NCBI RefSeq assembly: GCF_013213975.1
Contig: NZ_JABSST010000027.1
Span: forward strand, 1 to 37,539
Length of the DNA stretch: 37,539 nt
Reading direction: 5' to 3'
From: Winogradskyella sp.
GTDB taxonomy: Bacteria; Bacteroidota; Bacteroidia; Flavobacteriales; Flavobacteriaceae
The notes under the pieces were generated by a model. That model was not told the DNA's origin, did no database searches, and was given only the letters and a program-made list of their open reading frames with translations. A program made the position numbers and the translations under genes. The stretch's first letter is position 1; each line of letters begins with the position of its first letter. Below, in pieces: positions 1 to 7,501 of this stretch.

Positions 1-292
1 TAATGTTATGGGTAACAAAACACGTGTTAAAGTGGTTAAAAATAAAGTTGCCCCTCCATTTAGAACTGCTGAGTTCGATATTATGTATGGAGAAGGTGTT
101 TCTAAAGTAGGAGAAGTACTCGACCTCGCTGTTGAACACGACATCGTTAAAAAGAGTGGTTCATGGTTTAGCTATGAAGACACGAAATTGGGTCAAGGAC
201 GTGACGCTGTTAAGTCATTAATTAAAGACAATCCTGATTTAATGGACGAACTTGAAGAAAAAGTTAGAGCATTAATCAATGACAATCAGTAA
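1..292 (+). CDS. recA: RecA recombinase, C-terminal part (5' end outside window)
   Basis: C-terminal ~97 residues of RecA, the ATP-dependent strand-exchange protein of homologous recombination and SOS induction. The reading frame is open to the left edge (first full codon at position 2), so the ATP-binding core lies outside the window. Visible family features are the TRVKVVKNK segment, the APPF and MYGEGVS stretches, the SWFSYED and GQGRDA blocks and the small acidic/basic C-terminal domain ending in [11 protein letters not shown]. The end is normal for RecA, with no sign of truncation at the 3' side. A strong terminator follows within 10 bases, so recA transcription probably ends before the sigma-factor gene. 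Confidence 0.95.
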   Translation, partial: NVMGNKTRVKVVKNKVAPPFRTAEFDIMYGEGVSKVGEVLDLAVEHDIVKKSGSWFSYEDTKLGQGRDAVKSLIKDNPDLMDELEEKVRALINDNQ

Positions 293-300
293 GTTACAAA

Positions 301-329
301 AAAAATCCTGAAAATTCAGGATTTTTTTT
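301..329 (+). terminator. Rho-independent terminator of recA
   Basis: Perfect 10-bp inverted repeat (AAATCCTGAA and TTCAGGATTT, 303-312 and 315-324) with a 2-base loop and a run of T to 329, starting 8 bases after the recA stop. The flanking A and T runs make it potentially bidirectional. Confidence 0.9.
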
Positions 330-339
330 GTTTTTAGAC

Positions 340-366
340 GCAACCCTTTTGCATATTCTGCATCTA
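340..366 (+). promoter_or_regulatory. Candidate ECF-type promoter of the sigma-factor operon
   Basis: GCAACC at 340-345 and CATCTA at 361-366 are separated by 15 bases. An AAC-containing -35 and a -10 of this sort are typical of ECF sigma targets, and ECF genes are often self-activated. No good TAnnTTTG housekeeping -7 was found between the recA terminator and the start at 516. The leader would be about 140 nt. The match is by eye only. Confidence 0.4.
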
Positions 367-515
367 CGTAGTGAATTTGATTATGTTATCTTCTTAAAGA
401 GGTGGTGTAATGGTGATGATGAAGGTAAAAATCAGTACTATATTGAGAGCACCTATTGCAATAAATAGCACCAAATCAAAATAGTAGATAATTATTAATT
501 AAATCCAACAACAAT

Positions 516-1061
516 GTGAGTTTAGAAAGACTCATTAAAAATTGTATAAAACAAGATGCTCAAGCACAAAGCCAATTATACAAGCAATATGCAAGTAAAT
601 TATTTTCGCTTTGTCTTAAGTATTCTAGAAATTATGCCGAGGCAGAAGACAATCTGCACGACGCATTTATAACTGTATTTAGTAAAATAGATCAGTATAA
701 TAATAAAGGTTCTTTTGAAGGTTGGTTAAAACGAATTGCAATTAATACGTCATTGCAACGCTACAGAGAAAATGTAGGAGTATACGATATCACTGATGAA
801 GGTAATATTGAGGATGTTAGCGTAGATATTAATGACAAAGATTTGAGTATAGATTTTTTACTAGGTCTAATTCAAGAATTGCCTGACAGATATAGATTGG
901 TTTTCAATTTATACGTTTTAGATGGTTACACGCATGTTGAGATAAGTGAATTAATCAATATTTCAATAGGAACCTCAAAATCTAATTTAGCAAGGGCTAG
1001 ATTGATTTTAAAAGATAAAATAGAAGATTATAAAGCGAATAGAAGTTCGCAATCATTATAA
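516..1061 (+). CDS. ECF-family RNA polymerase sigma factor
   Basis: 181 aa, the normal length for an extracytoplasmic-function sigma factor. Sigma region 2 lies at about residues 20-85 (LCLKYSRNYAEAEDNLHDAF, then FEGWLKRIAIN) and region 4, with its helix-turn-helix, at about 115-170 (LPDRYRLVFNLYVLDGYTHV, then SKSNLARAR). It should direct RNA polymerase to a small regulon. The start is GTG at 516: the in-frame stop at 489-491 leaves no ATG, and the nearby ATG (514-516) is out of frame and followed at once by TGA. The next gene begins 2 bases after the stop and encodes the presumed membrane-bound partner, so the two are almost surely co-transcribed. Regulon unknown. Confidence 0.93.
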   Translation: MSLERLIKNCIKQDAQAQSQLYKQYASKLFSLCLKYSRNYAEAEDNLHDAFITVFSKIDQYNNKGSFEGWLKRIAINTSLQRYRENVGVYDITDEGNIEDVSVDINDKDLSIDFLLGLIQELPDRYRLVFNLYVLDGYTHVEISELINISIGTSKSNLARARLILKDKIEDYKANRSSQSL

Positions 1062-1063
1062 TA

Positions 1064-2641
1064 ATGAACGAAAAGAAAAATATAGATAGACTTTTTCAGG
1101 AAAAGTTTAAAGATTTTGAAGTAGCACCTAATGATGCTGTTTGGAATCGTATAAGCGAAAGCCTTCCTAATAAAAAGAAGAAACGCAGAGTTATCCCTAT
1201 TTGGTGGCAGATTGGTGGTGTAGCTGCAGCTGTTCTTTTATTGGTTACTGTTGGGATATCTGTTTTTAATTCAGATGCTGACCCGTCTGCGCAACCAATC
1301 GTTGTTGATACAGAAAAAAATAATCCCGATTCTAATCAAAACACCACTAAAGAGGATAAAATTTTAAATGATACTAACGGCGTTGAAAAATTGGAGTTTG
1401 TAGATTCTAAGAATACTTTAGAACAAAACGAAAATTCTAATGACAAAATTTCAACTCAAAATTTTAATACCGCTAAGCAATTTATCCAGAGTCCCAAGTC
1501 GCAGTTAAATTCAGTAGCTGCGTATTACGAAAATAGGGATAACGGGCAGAAAACTTCTCAATCTGAATCGTCTGATCCAGTAAGTACAAATCACGATAAG
1601 TCAAACGATTCGAAGGTTGCTTTGAATACAGAAAATAAAGAACCTAATTCAAGTTTTAAGAAGTTAGAATTAATTAAAGGGCCAGAATTAAAGTCTACGA
1701 TTAAGAAAACAATTGAGGAAAGAAATACTGCCGTAACTAACCAATCTAAGGCTCAAAACTCCACCGATTCTTCAGTTACCGAGAATAGTCAAAAAGAAAA
1801 AGAAACGGAAATTCTTAAAGAAGACCCGAAAAAAGAATCTCTTTATGATGCAATCGCTGATACTAATGAAGAGGAAGATATTATTGATGAAAAAGAAAAT
1901 GAATCAAACAGGTGGAGCATAAGACCGCATGTTGCACCTGTTTACTACAGCTCTCTTGGTAATGGATCTTCTATAGATCAGCAATTTGCTGAGAATACCA
2001 AAAGTGGAGATATTAATATGAGCTATGGTATAGCTGGTTCTTATGCCATTTCTAATAAATTAAAAGTAAGAGCAGGGGTTAATTTAGTTAATCTTAACCA
2101 GACGACTTCTGGTGTTTTAGCAATAACCAATCCAAATCCTGCTGCCTCAGTAGCTTTTATTACTGTAGGAGGAAGAACACCTCAAAAATATCAGAATATT
2201 ACGCTTAATAGCAAAACACAGTCATTATCATTAATGAGTACAAGTTCAATGGTGGCTTCTTCTGATTTAAGTTCTTATAAAGTAGGAAGTATCGATCAAC
2301 GCATTGGTTTTATTGAGGTGCCGTTAGAAGTAGAATATGCACTTTTAGATAAAAAGTTTGGCATTAATGTGATTGGTGGATTTAGTACTTTCTTTTTAAA
2401 TAATAACGAATTGTACGCTGATCTTGATGGTGTATCTACGTTAATCGGTGAAGCTAATAATATAAATAGTACAAGTTTTAGTGCCAACTTTGGATTGGGC
2501 TTAGATTATAACTTGTCTAAACAATGGAATATAAATCTTGAACCTCAGTTCAAGTATCAACTGAATACATTCAATAACACATCTGGAGATTTTAGACCGT
2601 TCTTTATTGGAGTGTATACAGGTATAAGTTTTAAGTTTTAG
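1064..2641 (+). CDS. Anti-sigma-like inner-membrane protein fused to an outer-membrane beta-barrel
   Basis: 525 aa in three parts. Residues 1-45 are cytoplasmic-type, with a FEVAPNDAVWNRI segment like that of Bacteroidetes regulators paired with ECF sigma factors, ending in a KKKKRR stop-transfer patch. One membrane helix follows at about 47-68 (WWQIGGVAAAVLLL). Residues 69-282 form a low-complexity Asn/Ser/Lys/Glu-rich linker. Residues 283-525 look like an outer-membrane barrel: alternating polar and aromatic strands, many Gly/Asn turns and a terminal Phe after GISFK. Two bases separate it from the ECF sigma gene. The inference is that the N-terminus holds the sigma factor and the barrel or linker senses the envelope; no direct sequence proof of sigma binding is visible. 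Confidence 0.75.
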   Translation: MNEKKNIDRLFQEKFKDFEVAPNDAVWNRISESLPNKKKKRRVIPIWWQIGGVAAAVLLLVTVGISVFNSDADPSAQPIVVDTEKNNPDSNQNTTKEDKILNDTNGVEKLEFVDSKNTLEQNENSNDKISTQNFNTAKQFIQSPKSQLNSVAAYYENRDNGQKTSQSESSDPVSTNHDKSNDSKVALNTENKEPNSSFKKLELIKGPELKSTIKKTIEERNTAVTNQSKAQNSTDSSVTENSQKEKETEILKEDPKKESLYDAIADTNEEEDIIDEKENESNRWSIRPHVAPVYYSSLGNGSSIDQQFAENTKSGDINMSYGIAGSYAISNKLKVRAGVNLVNLNQTTSGVLAITNPNPAASVAFITVGGRTPQKYQNITLNSKTQSLSLMSTSSMVASSDLSSYKVGSIDQRIGFIEVPLEVEYALLDKKFGINVIGGFSTFFLNNNELYADLDGVSTLIGEANNINSTSFSANFGLGLDYNLSKQWNINLEPQFKYQLNTFNNTSGDFRPFFIGVYTGISFKF

Positions 2642-2706
2642 GTGAACTTTAAATTAGGTTAGGTTGTTGCAACACATAAAAAGCAATGATGAATGCAATG
2701 ATGACA

Positions 2707-2744
2707 AAAAAGCTACTCGTGGTTAGGGTGGCTTTTCCTTTTTT
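2707..2744 (+). terminator. Probable terminator of the sigma operon
   Basis: AAAAGCTAC and GTGGCTTTT can pair with one wobble (about 2708-2716 with 2728-2736) around an 11-base loop, followed by a T-rich run. It lies between the convergent sigma operon and plsC and may serve both directions. Confidence 0.5.
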
Positions 2745-3486
2745 AGACACTTTTTAAATTTTTACATAGTTCATCTTCAATTACCTCTCGTACTTCTGCA
2801 TTTAGAGTTTTGGTATCGTCTATAGTTAGCGACTCAGTAGTAAAGAAAAGATGAATTTTGGCTAACATTCTGCCAGGACCACCACTAAAGAAGGTATATG
2901 AAAAGCGCTTTTTATTATCATAGAACGTTATAGGTACAACAGGTATTTTATGATTAATAGCTAATCGAAACGCACCATCCTTAAAGGTATCTAATACAAT
3001 AGCCTCATCTGGCACTCCACCTTCTGGAAAAATACAAATACTTAAACCTTGTTTAAGTCTACGTTGTGCCCTTAAAAAAACAGCTTGTCTACTTTTAACA
3101 CTGCTGCGATCTACGAGTATACAAGTACGCTTGTAAAAGAATCCAAAAAGTGGAATTTTTGCTAATTCTTTCTTACCAACAAATACAAATGGATTTTTAA
3201 CTGACACCAACATTAGCATAATATCCGTCATTGAGGTATGGTTCGCTACAAACATGTAGCTTTTCTTACGATCTGGAGTTTCTTCCCGCAGGATTTTATA
3301 ATTGAAGCCCATTCCTATTAAGATGAATTTAGCCCATATTCTGGCGAGTCTAAAGAAATAAGGATACCATTTCTCTCTTGAAATAGATAGAAGTAAAACT
3401 GGAAATAAAACAATAATAGGTATTGCCACTAGTATGTAAAACCATATGCGATACAAAACCCAAAATGGATATTTAAATATTGCCAT
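2743..3486 (-). CDS. plsC: 1-acyl-sn-glycerol-3-phosphate acyltransferase
   Basis: 247 aa, usual length for PlsC. It transfers a second acyl chain to lysophosphatidic acid to make phosphatidic acid at the inner membrane. The catalytic NHTSMTD box (H83 and D88, the HX4D motif) and the FPEG motif (153-156) that contacts glycerol phosphate are both present. The N-terminus holds one or two membrane helices (about residues 12-36 and around 55). Divergent from trpS across 93 bases, with promoters that appear to overlap; the -7 element sits so close to the ATG that the mRNA may be nearly leaderless. The PlsC family also acts in ornithine lipid and lipid A modification, so the exact substrate is inferred. 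Confidence 0.9.
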   Translation of the reverse strand: MAIFKYPFWVLYRIWFYILVAIPIIVLFPVLLLSISREKWYPYFFRLARIWAKFILIGMGFNYKILREETPDRKKSYMFVANHTSMTDIMLMLVSVKNPFVFVGKKELAKIPLFGFFYKRTCILVDRSSVKSRQAVFLRAQRRLKQGLSICIFPEGGVPDEAIVLDTFKDGAFRLAINHKIPVVPITFYDNKKRFSYTFFSGGPGRMLAKIHLFFTTESLTIDDTKTLNAEVREVIEDELCKNLKSV

Positions 3487-3491
3487 AGCAC

Positions 3492-3522
3492 CAAAACTAA
3501 TTAAATAGTTTTAGTAAAAAAA
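3492..3522 (-). promoter_or_regulatory. Promoter of plsC
   Basis: On the minus strand TAGTTTTG (3492-3499, perfect TAnnTTTG) lies exactly 19 bases from a TTTT (3519-3522) resembling the -33 TTTG. The -7 ends 5 bases before the plsC ATG, implying an mRNA with almost no leader. Confidence 0.6.
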
Positions 3523-3523
3523 T

Positions 3524-3531
3524 TATCTTTG
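3524..3531 (+). promoter_or_regulatory. -7 element of trpS promoter
   Basis: TATCTTTG followed by CGC is a perfect Bacteroidetes -7 element, 48 bases before the trpS ATG. No good -33 is visible (TTAA at 19 bases). It abuts the presumed -33 of the opposing plsC promoter. Confidence 0.6.
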
Positions 3532-3579
3532 CGCATCGTTTAATTTTAAAAGAAATTCCTGTTTTTACAGGACGTTGAC

Positions 3580-4551
3580 ATGGCAAGAATACTAACAGGC
3601 ATACAAAGTACAGGGACACCGCATTTAGGAAATATTTTAGGCGCTATTTTACCTGCAATAGAAAAAGCCAAAGACGAGGCTAATGATTCTTACTTATTTA
3701 TTGCAAACCTGCATTCTTTAACTCAGATTAAAGACGCCAAAATCCTTCGTAACAATACCTACTCTACTGCAGCTGCGTGGTTAGCATTTGGTCTTGATAT
3801 CGATAAAACCGTTTTTTATAGACAGAGCGATGTGCCACAAGTTACCGAGTTGGCCTGGTATCTTAATTGTTTCTTTCCTTTTAAGCGTTTAGAATTAGCC
3901 CATAGTTTTAAGGATAAAGCAGACCGACTAGACGATGTTAATGGTGGCTTGTTTACCTATCCTATGCTAATGGCAGCAGATATTCTACTTTACGACTCTG
4001 AAATTATTCCTGTAGGTAAAGATCAAGAACAACATATTGAGATGACACGTGATGTTGCTTCACGTTTTCATGCTAAAATGGGAGGTGAAACCTTTGTGTT
4101 ACCAAAAGCAGATATTCAAAAAGATACCATGCTTATTCCGGGTACCGATGGTGCAAAAATGAGTAAGAGTAAGAACAACATTATAAATATCTTTTTACCA
4201 GAAAAGAGATTGCGCAAGCAGATTATGTCCATTCAAACTGATAGCACTCCATTAGAAGAACCAAAGGATTGGAAAACCTGTAATTGCTTTGCTATTTATA
4301 GTCTTTTAGCTTCTGAAGAGCAAATCACTGAAATGAAGGCTAACTATGAAGGTGGTAATTATGGGTATGGCCATGCTAAACAAGCCTTATACGAATTAGT
4401 ACTTGAACGATTTGCTAAACCTAGAGAACGCTATAGCTACTACATGGCTAATCTTACTGAGGTTGATGCCGCTTTAGCTAAAGGTGCTGATAAAGCTAAA
4501 ATTGTTGCTGATAATGTATTAAAGCGTGTGAGGGCTAAGGTTGGGTACTAA
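3580..4551 (+). CDS. trpS: Tryptophanyl-tRNA synthetase
   Basis: 323 aa, full length for the class I synthetase that charges tRNA-Trp. The HIGH-type nucleotide motif is PHLGN near residue 14 (after TGIQSTGT), and the KMSKS loop is exactly KMSKS at 193-197. The intervening Rossmann part contains the tryptophan-site stretch YPMLMAADILLYD and the VGKDQEQH motif. ATG start with an A/T-rich leader and a good -7 element upstream. Its stop codon overlaps that of the convergent dprA by 4 bases (sequence CTAA), so there is no room for a separate terminator. Nothing unusual in the protein. Confidence 0.97.
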   Translation: MARILTGIQSTGTPHLGNILGAILPAIEKAKDEANDSYLFIANLHSLTQIKDAKILRNNTYSTAAAWLAFGLDIDKTVFYRQSDVPQVTELAWYLNCFFPFKRLELAHSFKDKADRLDDVNGGLFTYPMLMAADILLYDSEIIPVGKDQEQHIEMTRDVASRFHAKMGGETFVLPKADIQKDTMLIPGTDGAKMSKSKNNIINIFLPEKRLRKQIMSIQTDSTPLEEPKDWKTCNCFAIYSLLASEEQITEMKANYEGGNYGYGHAKQALYELVLERFAKPRERYSYYMANLTEVDAALAKGADKAKIVADNVLKRVRAKVGY

Positions 4552-5651
4552 TACAATTCAAATAACTTTCCAGGTAAGGGTCTAACCACACCTTTAAGTT
4601 CCATATTCAACAAAATTCCTGCCAATTTGTAAGACGGTATATTACAATCTATGGCAATAACATCTAACAGTTGCTTATCGTTTGCTTTTAGGTAATTGTA
4701 TATGGTTTTTTCATCAGAGTCTAATTCCACAAACAATTGCTTCTGTACAGCAGGTTTCTGTTCAGATTCTAACTGCCAATTTAATAAATAAGGAACATCC
4801 AGAGGCTGAGACAATAAATGTGCTTTTTGAAATTTAATTAGGTTGTTACACCCAACACTTTGGCTATCAGTAGTACGGCCTGGAACAGCAAAAACTTCTC
4901 GATTGTATGAATTGGCAATATCTGCAGTTACCAAACTACCACCCTTTGCGGCAGATTCTATAACAATAGTTGCTTCACTTAATCCAGCAATAATACGATT
5001 GCGTTTTAAAAAGTTATTACGATCAAAGGCATCTGTACTCCAAAAATCGGTAAAAAAGCCACCATGCTTTTCGATATCTGCAACATACTTCTTATGTACT
5101 TTAGGATAAATCTGATTTAGGCCATGCGCCAAACATCCTATGGTCTGAAGATTTTGTTTTAGTGATGACGTTTGAGCCGTTATGTCTGTTCCATAAGCAA
5201 AGCCTGATACTATAATTGGGTTATAGGGAGCTAAGGCTTCGACTAATTTTTCGCAAAAGGCAATTCCATTAGTCGTTATTTTCCTGGCACCCACTATACT
5301 TATAATGGGTTGCTGCTTTATATTGACACAACCTGACTGGAATAATACGATTGGACCATCAATACAATGCTTTAATTTTTCAGGATAGGTGTCATCCGTA
5401 AAATAATGGGTTAGAATATTGTTGTCTTTTATAAATCGAAGTTCATTCTCTGCTTCTTCTAAATGAATGTTGTCAAAAAGACCTTCAATAGTGATACTTC
5501 CAATCCCATCAATTTTTAAAAGCTTAGCCTTTTTTTCTTTAAACACTGCTTCAGCAGAACCACAGTGATTAATTAATTTCTTAGCCGTTGTAGATCCTAT
5601 TTTTGGAACATGCTGTAAGGCCAAGGCATAAATTAATTGTTGTTCTGTCAT
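4548..5651 (-). CDS. dprA: DNA-processing protein DprA
   Basis: 367 aa, normal for DprA, which loads RecA onto incoming single-stranded DNA in natural transformation and occurs in most bacteria whether or not they are known to be competent. Order: N-terminal helix-hairpin-helix/SAM-like region (about 1-60, VPKIGSTTAKKL and IDGIGSITIEG), then the Rossmann-like DNA_processg_A core with SIVGARKIT (118-126) and SGFAYGTD (149-156), and a C-terminal winged-helix segment (about 300-367). Convergent with trpS with a 4-base overlap of stop codons, and divergent from the HU-CCDC81 gene across a 199-base gap. I see no clear TAnnTTTG element for dprA in that gap. Confidence 0.95.
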   Translation of the reverse strand: MTEQQLIYALALQHVPKIGSTTAKKLINHCGSAEAVFKEKKAKLLKIDGIGSITIEGLFDNIHLEEAENELRFIKDNNILTHYFTDDTYPEKLKHCIDGPIVLFQSGCVNIKQQPIISIVGARKITTNGIAFCEKLVEALAPYNPIIVSGFAYGTDITAQTSSLKQNLQTIGCLAHGLNQIYPKVHKKYVADIEKHGGFFTDFWSTDAFDRNNFLKRNRIIAGLSEATIVIESAAKGGSLVTADIANSYNREVFAVPGRTTDSQSVGCNNLIKFQKAHLLSQPLDVPYLLNWQLESEQKPAVQKQLFVELDSDEKTIYNYLKANDKQLLDVIAIDCNIPSYKLAGILLNMELKGVVRPLPGKLFELY

Positions 5652-5743
5652 TTTAAAGTATTGATAGCGAACCTACAAGAAACTAAAATTTTCTGATGTT
5701 AATAACTATCTGTGCCTAAACTTTTATCACTTTCAAAAATTTT

Positions 5744-5751
5744 TAATTTTG
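5744..5751 (+). promoter_or_regulatory. Possible distal -7 element, HU-CCDC81/SPOR gene
   Basis: TAATTTTG on the plus strand is a perfect -7 match, with CTTT 19 bases upstream. It would give a leader of about 95 nt. It could be chance in this A/T-rich gap. Confidence 0.35.
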
Positions 5752-5828
5752 TTTTACTCTCTAACCGAGATAAGACTTAATTCCGGCTTGTGTTAGTATA
5801 TATCTTAGTTCTACTCACAATCCCGTTT

Positions 5829-5836
5829 TAGTTTTG
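5829..5836 (+). promoter_or_regulatory. Proximal -7 element, HU-CCDC81/SPOR gene
   Basis: TAGTTTTG followed by CAAGC, 14 bases before the ATG at 5851; TTAG lies about 20 bases upstream as a weak -33. The leader would be under 10 nt, as seems common in this window. Confidence 0.5.
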
Positions 5837-5850
5837 CAAGCAGAAATTAT

Positions 5851-6789
5851 ATGCAATTAGAAACTTACATTGGTGATCTATTATACCGTTACGATTGTGT
5901 AACTATTCCAGGATTTGGTGCGTTTTTAACGAACCGTGTTTCTGCTAAGGTTCACGAATCTACGCATACATTCTATCCGCCAAAAAAAGTATTGTCTTTT
6001 AATGAGCAAGTGCAAATTAACGCTGGCTTATTAGCTAACTTCATTGCTGAAGCAGAAAAGCTGCCTTACGAGACAGCAAATGCTAAAATTACTAAGCAGG
6101 TTAAAGCTATCAAGTCTTACTTAATCGAAGGAGAAACTATTCAACTAGAAAATATAGGTGAGCTCATCTTAAATGCTGAAGGTAAAATAATATTTAGTCC
6201 TTCTACTCATATCAATTATCTGACTGACGCTTTTGGTTTATCGCATTACACATCTAAATCTGTTTCTCGCGAACTTTATAAAAAAGAGGTTGAAGCAATA
6301 GAAGAGAAAACTCCTATTGTTATAACGCCAGAAAAAAGATCGAAGAACAATTGGTTAAAATATGCGGCCGCAGCAGTTCTCGTTTTAGGGTTTAGTAGCT
6401 ATCTTGGTTATAACTACTATAGCACTTCTATTGAGAATCATAATCAATTAGCCCAAGAAGATGCTAATGCACAATTAGATGCCAAAGTACAAGAGGCTAC
6501 ATTTGTTATCAGCAACCCATTACCTGCGGCTACCTTATCTCTAGAAAAGCAAGCGGGAAATTACCATATTGTGGCTGGAGCTTTTAGAATTGAAGCTAAT
6601 TCTGAGAAGAAAGTGAAACAACTAAGAGCTAAAGGCTATAAGGCTAGAACAATTGGTAAAAACAGATACGGTTTACACGAAGTGGTGTATGAAAGCTATC
6701 CTAATAGACTTGAGGCACAAAATGCGCTTTACAAAATCCGAAAAGCGCACAACAAAGATGCTTGGTTATTGATCAAGAAATTAGACTAA
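5851..6789 (+). CDS. HU-CCDC81 / SPOR-domain inner-membrane protein
   Basis: 312 aa. Residues 1-130 match the tandem HU-CCDC81 domains of Bacteroidetes, related to HU-like DNA-binding folds: IGDLLYRYDCVTIPGFGAFL at the start, then a second copy around ENIGELILNAEGKIIFSPS. One membrane helix follows (about 168-188, WLKYAAAAVLVLGF). After a short periplasmic spacer the C-terminus (about 238-308) is a SPOR domain (YHIVAGAF, then ANSEKKVKQLRAKGYKARTI), a fold that binds denuded septal peptidoglycan. The layout suggests a cytoplasmic HU-like head tethered to cell wall, perhaps at division sites; this is inference and the biological role is not established. Divergent from dprA. Confidence 0.88.
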   Translation: MQLETYIGDLLYRYDCVTIPGFGAFLTNRVSAKVHESTHTFYPPKKVLSFNEQVQINAGLLANFIAEAEKLPYETANAKITKQVKAIKSYLIEGETIQLENIGELILNAEGKIIFSPSTHINYLTDAFGLSHYTSKSVSRELYKKEVEAIEEKTPIVITPEKRSKNNWLKYAAAAVLVLGFSSYLGYNYYSTSIENHNQLAQEDANAQLDAKVQEATFVISNPLPAATLSLEKQAGNYHIVAGAFRIEANSEKKVKQLRAKGYKARTIGKNRYGLHEVVYESYPNRLEAQNALYKIRKAHNKDAWLLIKKLD

Positions 6790-6819
6790 TCTTTTTATAG
6801 CACTTAATTTATTTCAATC

Positions 6820-6827
6820 TATCTTTG
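6820..6827 (+). promoter_or_regulatory. -7 element of the thioesterase promoter
   Basis: TATCTTTG followed by CG, the same -7 octamer as at trpS, 18 bases before the ATG at 6846. No clear -33. Confidence 0.6.
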
Positions 6828-6845
6828 CGAAAATTATTGTGATTT

Positions 6846-7355
6846 ATGCATCCAAGAACCGCATTTCAATCTAAAACTGTAGTAACAGATCTTGTTTTAC
6901 CAAGTGAAACTAACCCAATTAATAATTTATTTGGTGGTGAGCTTTTAGCTCGTATGGATAGAGCAGCTAGTATTGCCGCAAGAAGGCACTCACGACGTAT
7001 CGTTGTTACTGCCTCTGTTAATCATGTGGCTTTTAATAGATCTGTACCTTTAGGAAGTGTTGTAACCATCGAAGCCAAAGTATCTCGTGCCTTTACCTCC
7101 TCTATGGAAGTTTACATGGATGTTTGGATAGAAGACCGTGAATCTGGTGAATGCATAAAGGCTAATGAAGCTATTTACACCTTTGTTGCTGTTGATGAAA
7201 CAGGTCGTCCTGTTAAAATTCCTGAGCTTATTCCAGAAACTGATTTAGAAAAAGAACGCTTTGAAGCTGCATTGCGCCGAAAGCAATTAAGTTTAGTTTT
7301 GGCTGGTAAAATGAAGCCTTCGGATGCTACTGAGTTAAAAGCACTTTTTGAATAG
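6846..7355 (+). CDS. Acyl-CoA thioesterase, hotdog fold
   Basis: 169 aa. Hydrolyses acyl-CoA to free acid and CoA. The hotdog signature is clear: NPINNLFGGELLARMDRAAS (about residues 24-43), with the catalytic Asn/Asp positions of the YciA/BFIT class, then the strands VVTASVNHVAFNRSVPLGSV and TIEAKVSRAFTSSMEVYMDV. Chain-length preference cannot be read from sequence. It lies 56 bases after the HU-CCDC81 gene and has its own -7 element. It is followed by a REP-like repeat rather than a classic terminator. Confidence 0.9.
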   Translation: MHPRTAFQSKTVVTDLVLPSETNPINNLFGGELLARMDRAASIAARRHSRRIVVTASVNHVAFNRSVPLGSVVTIEAKVSRAFTSSMEVYMDVWIEDRESGECIKANEAIYTFVAVDETGRPVKIPELIPETDLEKERFEAALRRKQLSLVLAGKMKPSDATELKALFE

Positions 7356-7360
7356 TCCTT

Positions 7361-7446
7361 TTTGTCATTCCGCACTTGATGTGGAATCCACATGAAAGCA
7401 CATTGTGTTTTTAGAATTAGATTCCTACCTTCACAGGAATGACAAA
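7361..7446. repeat. REP-like palindromic repeat element
   Basis: 86-bp element bounded by a perfect 11-bp inverted repeat, TTTGTCATTCC (7361-7371) and GGAATGACAAA (7436-7446), with a nested pair GGAATC (7383-7388) and GATTCC (7420-7425). Each half also folds alone: ATTCCGCA with TGTGGAAT (7367-7387), and ATTCCT with AGGAAT (7421-7440). This matches the GTCATTCC/GGAATGACA class of dispersed intergenic repeats. It sits just after the thioesterase stop and may act as a transcript 3' end. Copy number elsewhere is not visible, apart from a possible half-copy near 24798. Confidence 0.7.
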
Positions 7447-7501
7447 CTCGATTAAACCTTTTTGAATCTTTTAAGTCTTATCATTAAACCAAATTTATTT
7501 A

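Noticed and set aside
2665..2674. TGTTGCAACA palindrome after the sigma operon
   Set aside because: It lies downstream of a gene, away from promoters, and is only 10 bases.
2683..2704. Two direct copies of GCAATGATGA, 12 bases apart
   Set aside because: Too short and isolated to call a repeat array or iteron; probably chance.
7175..7393. Minus-strand open frame of 72 codons over the thioesterase end
   Set aside because: It is antisense to a clear gene, and its N-terminus is just the translated REP-like repeat.
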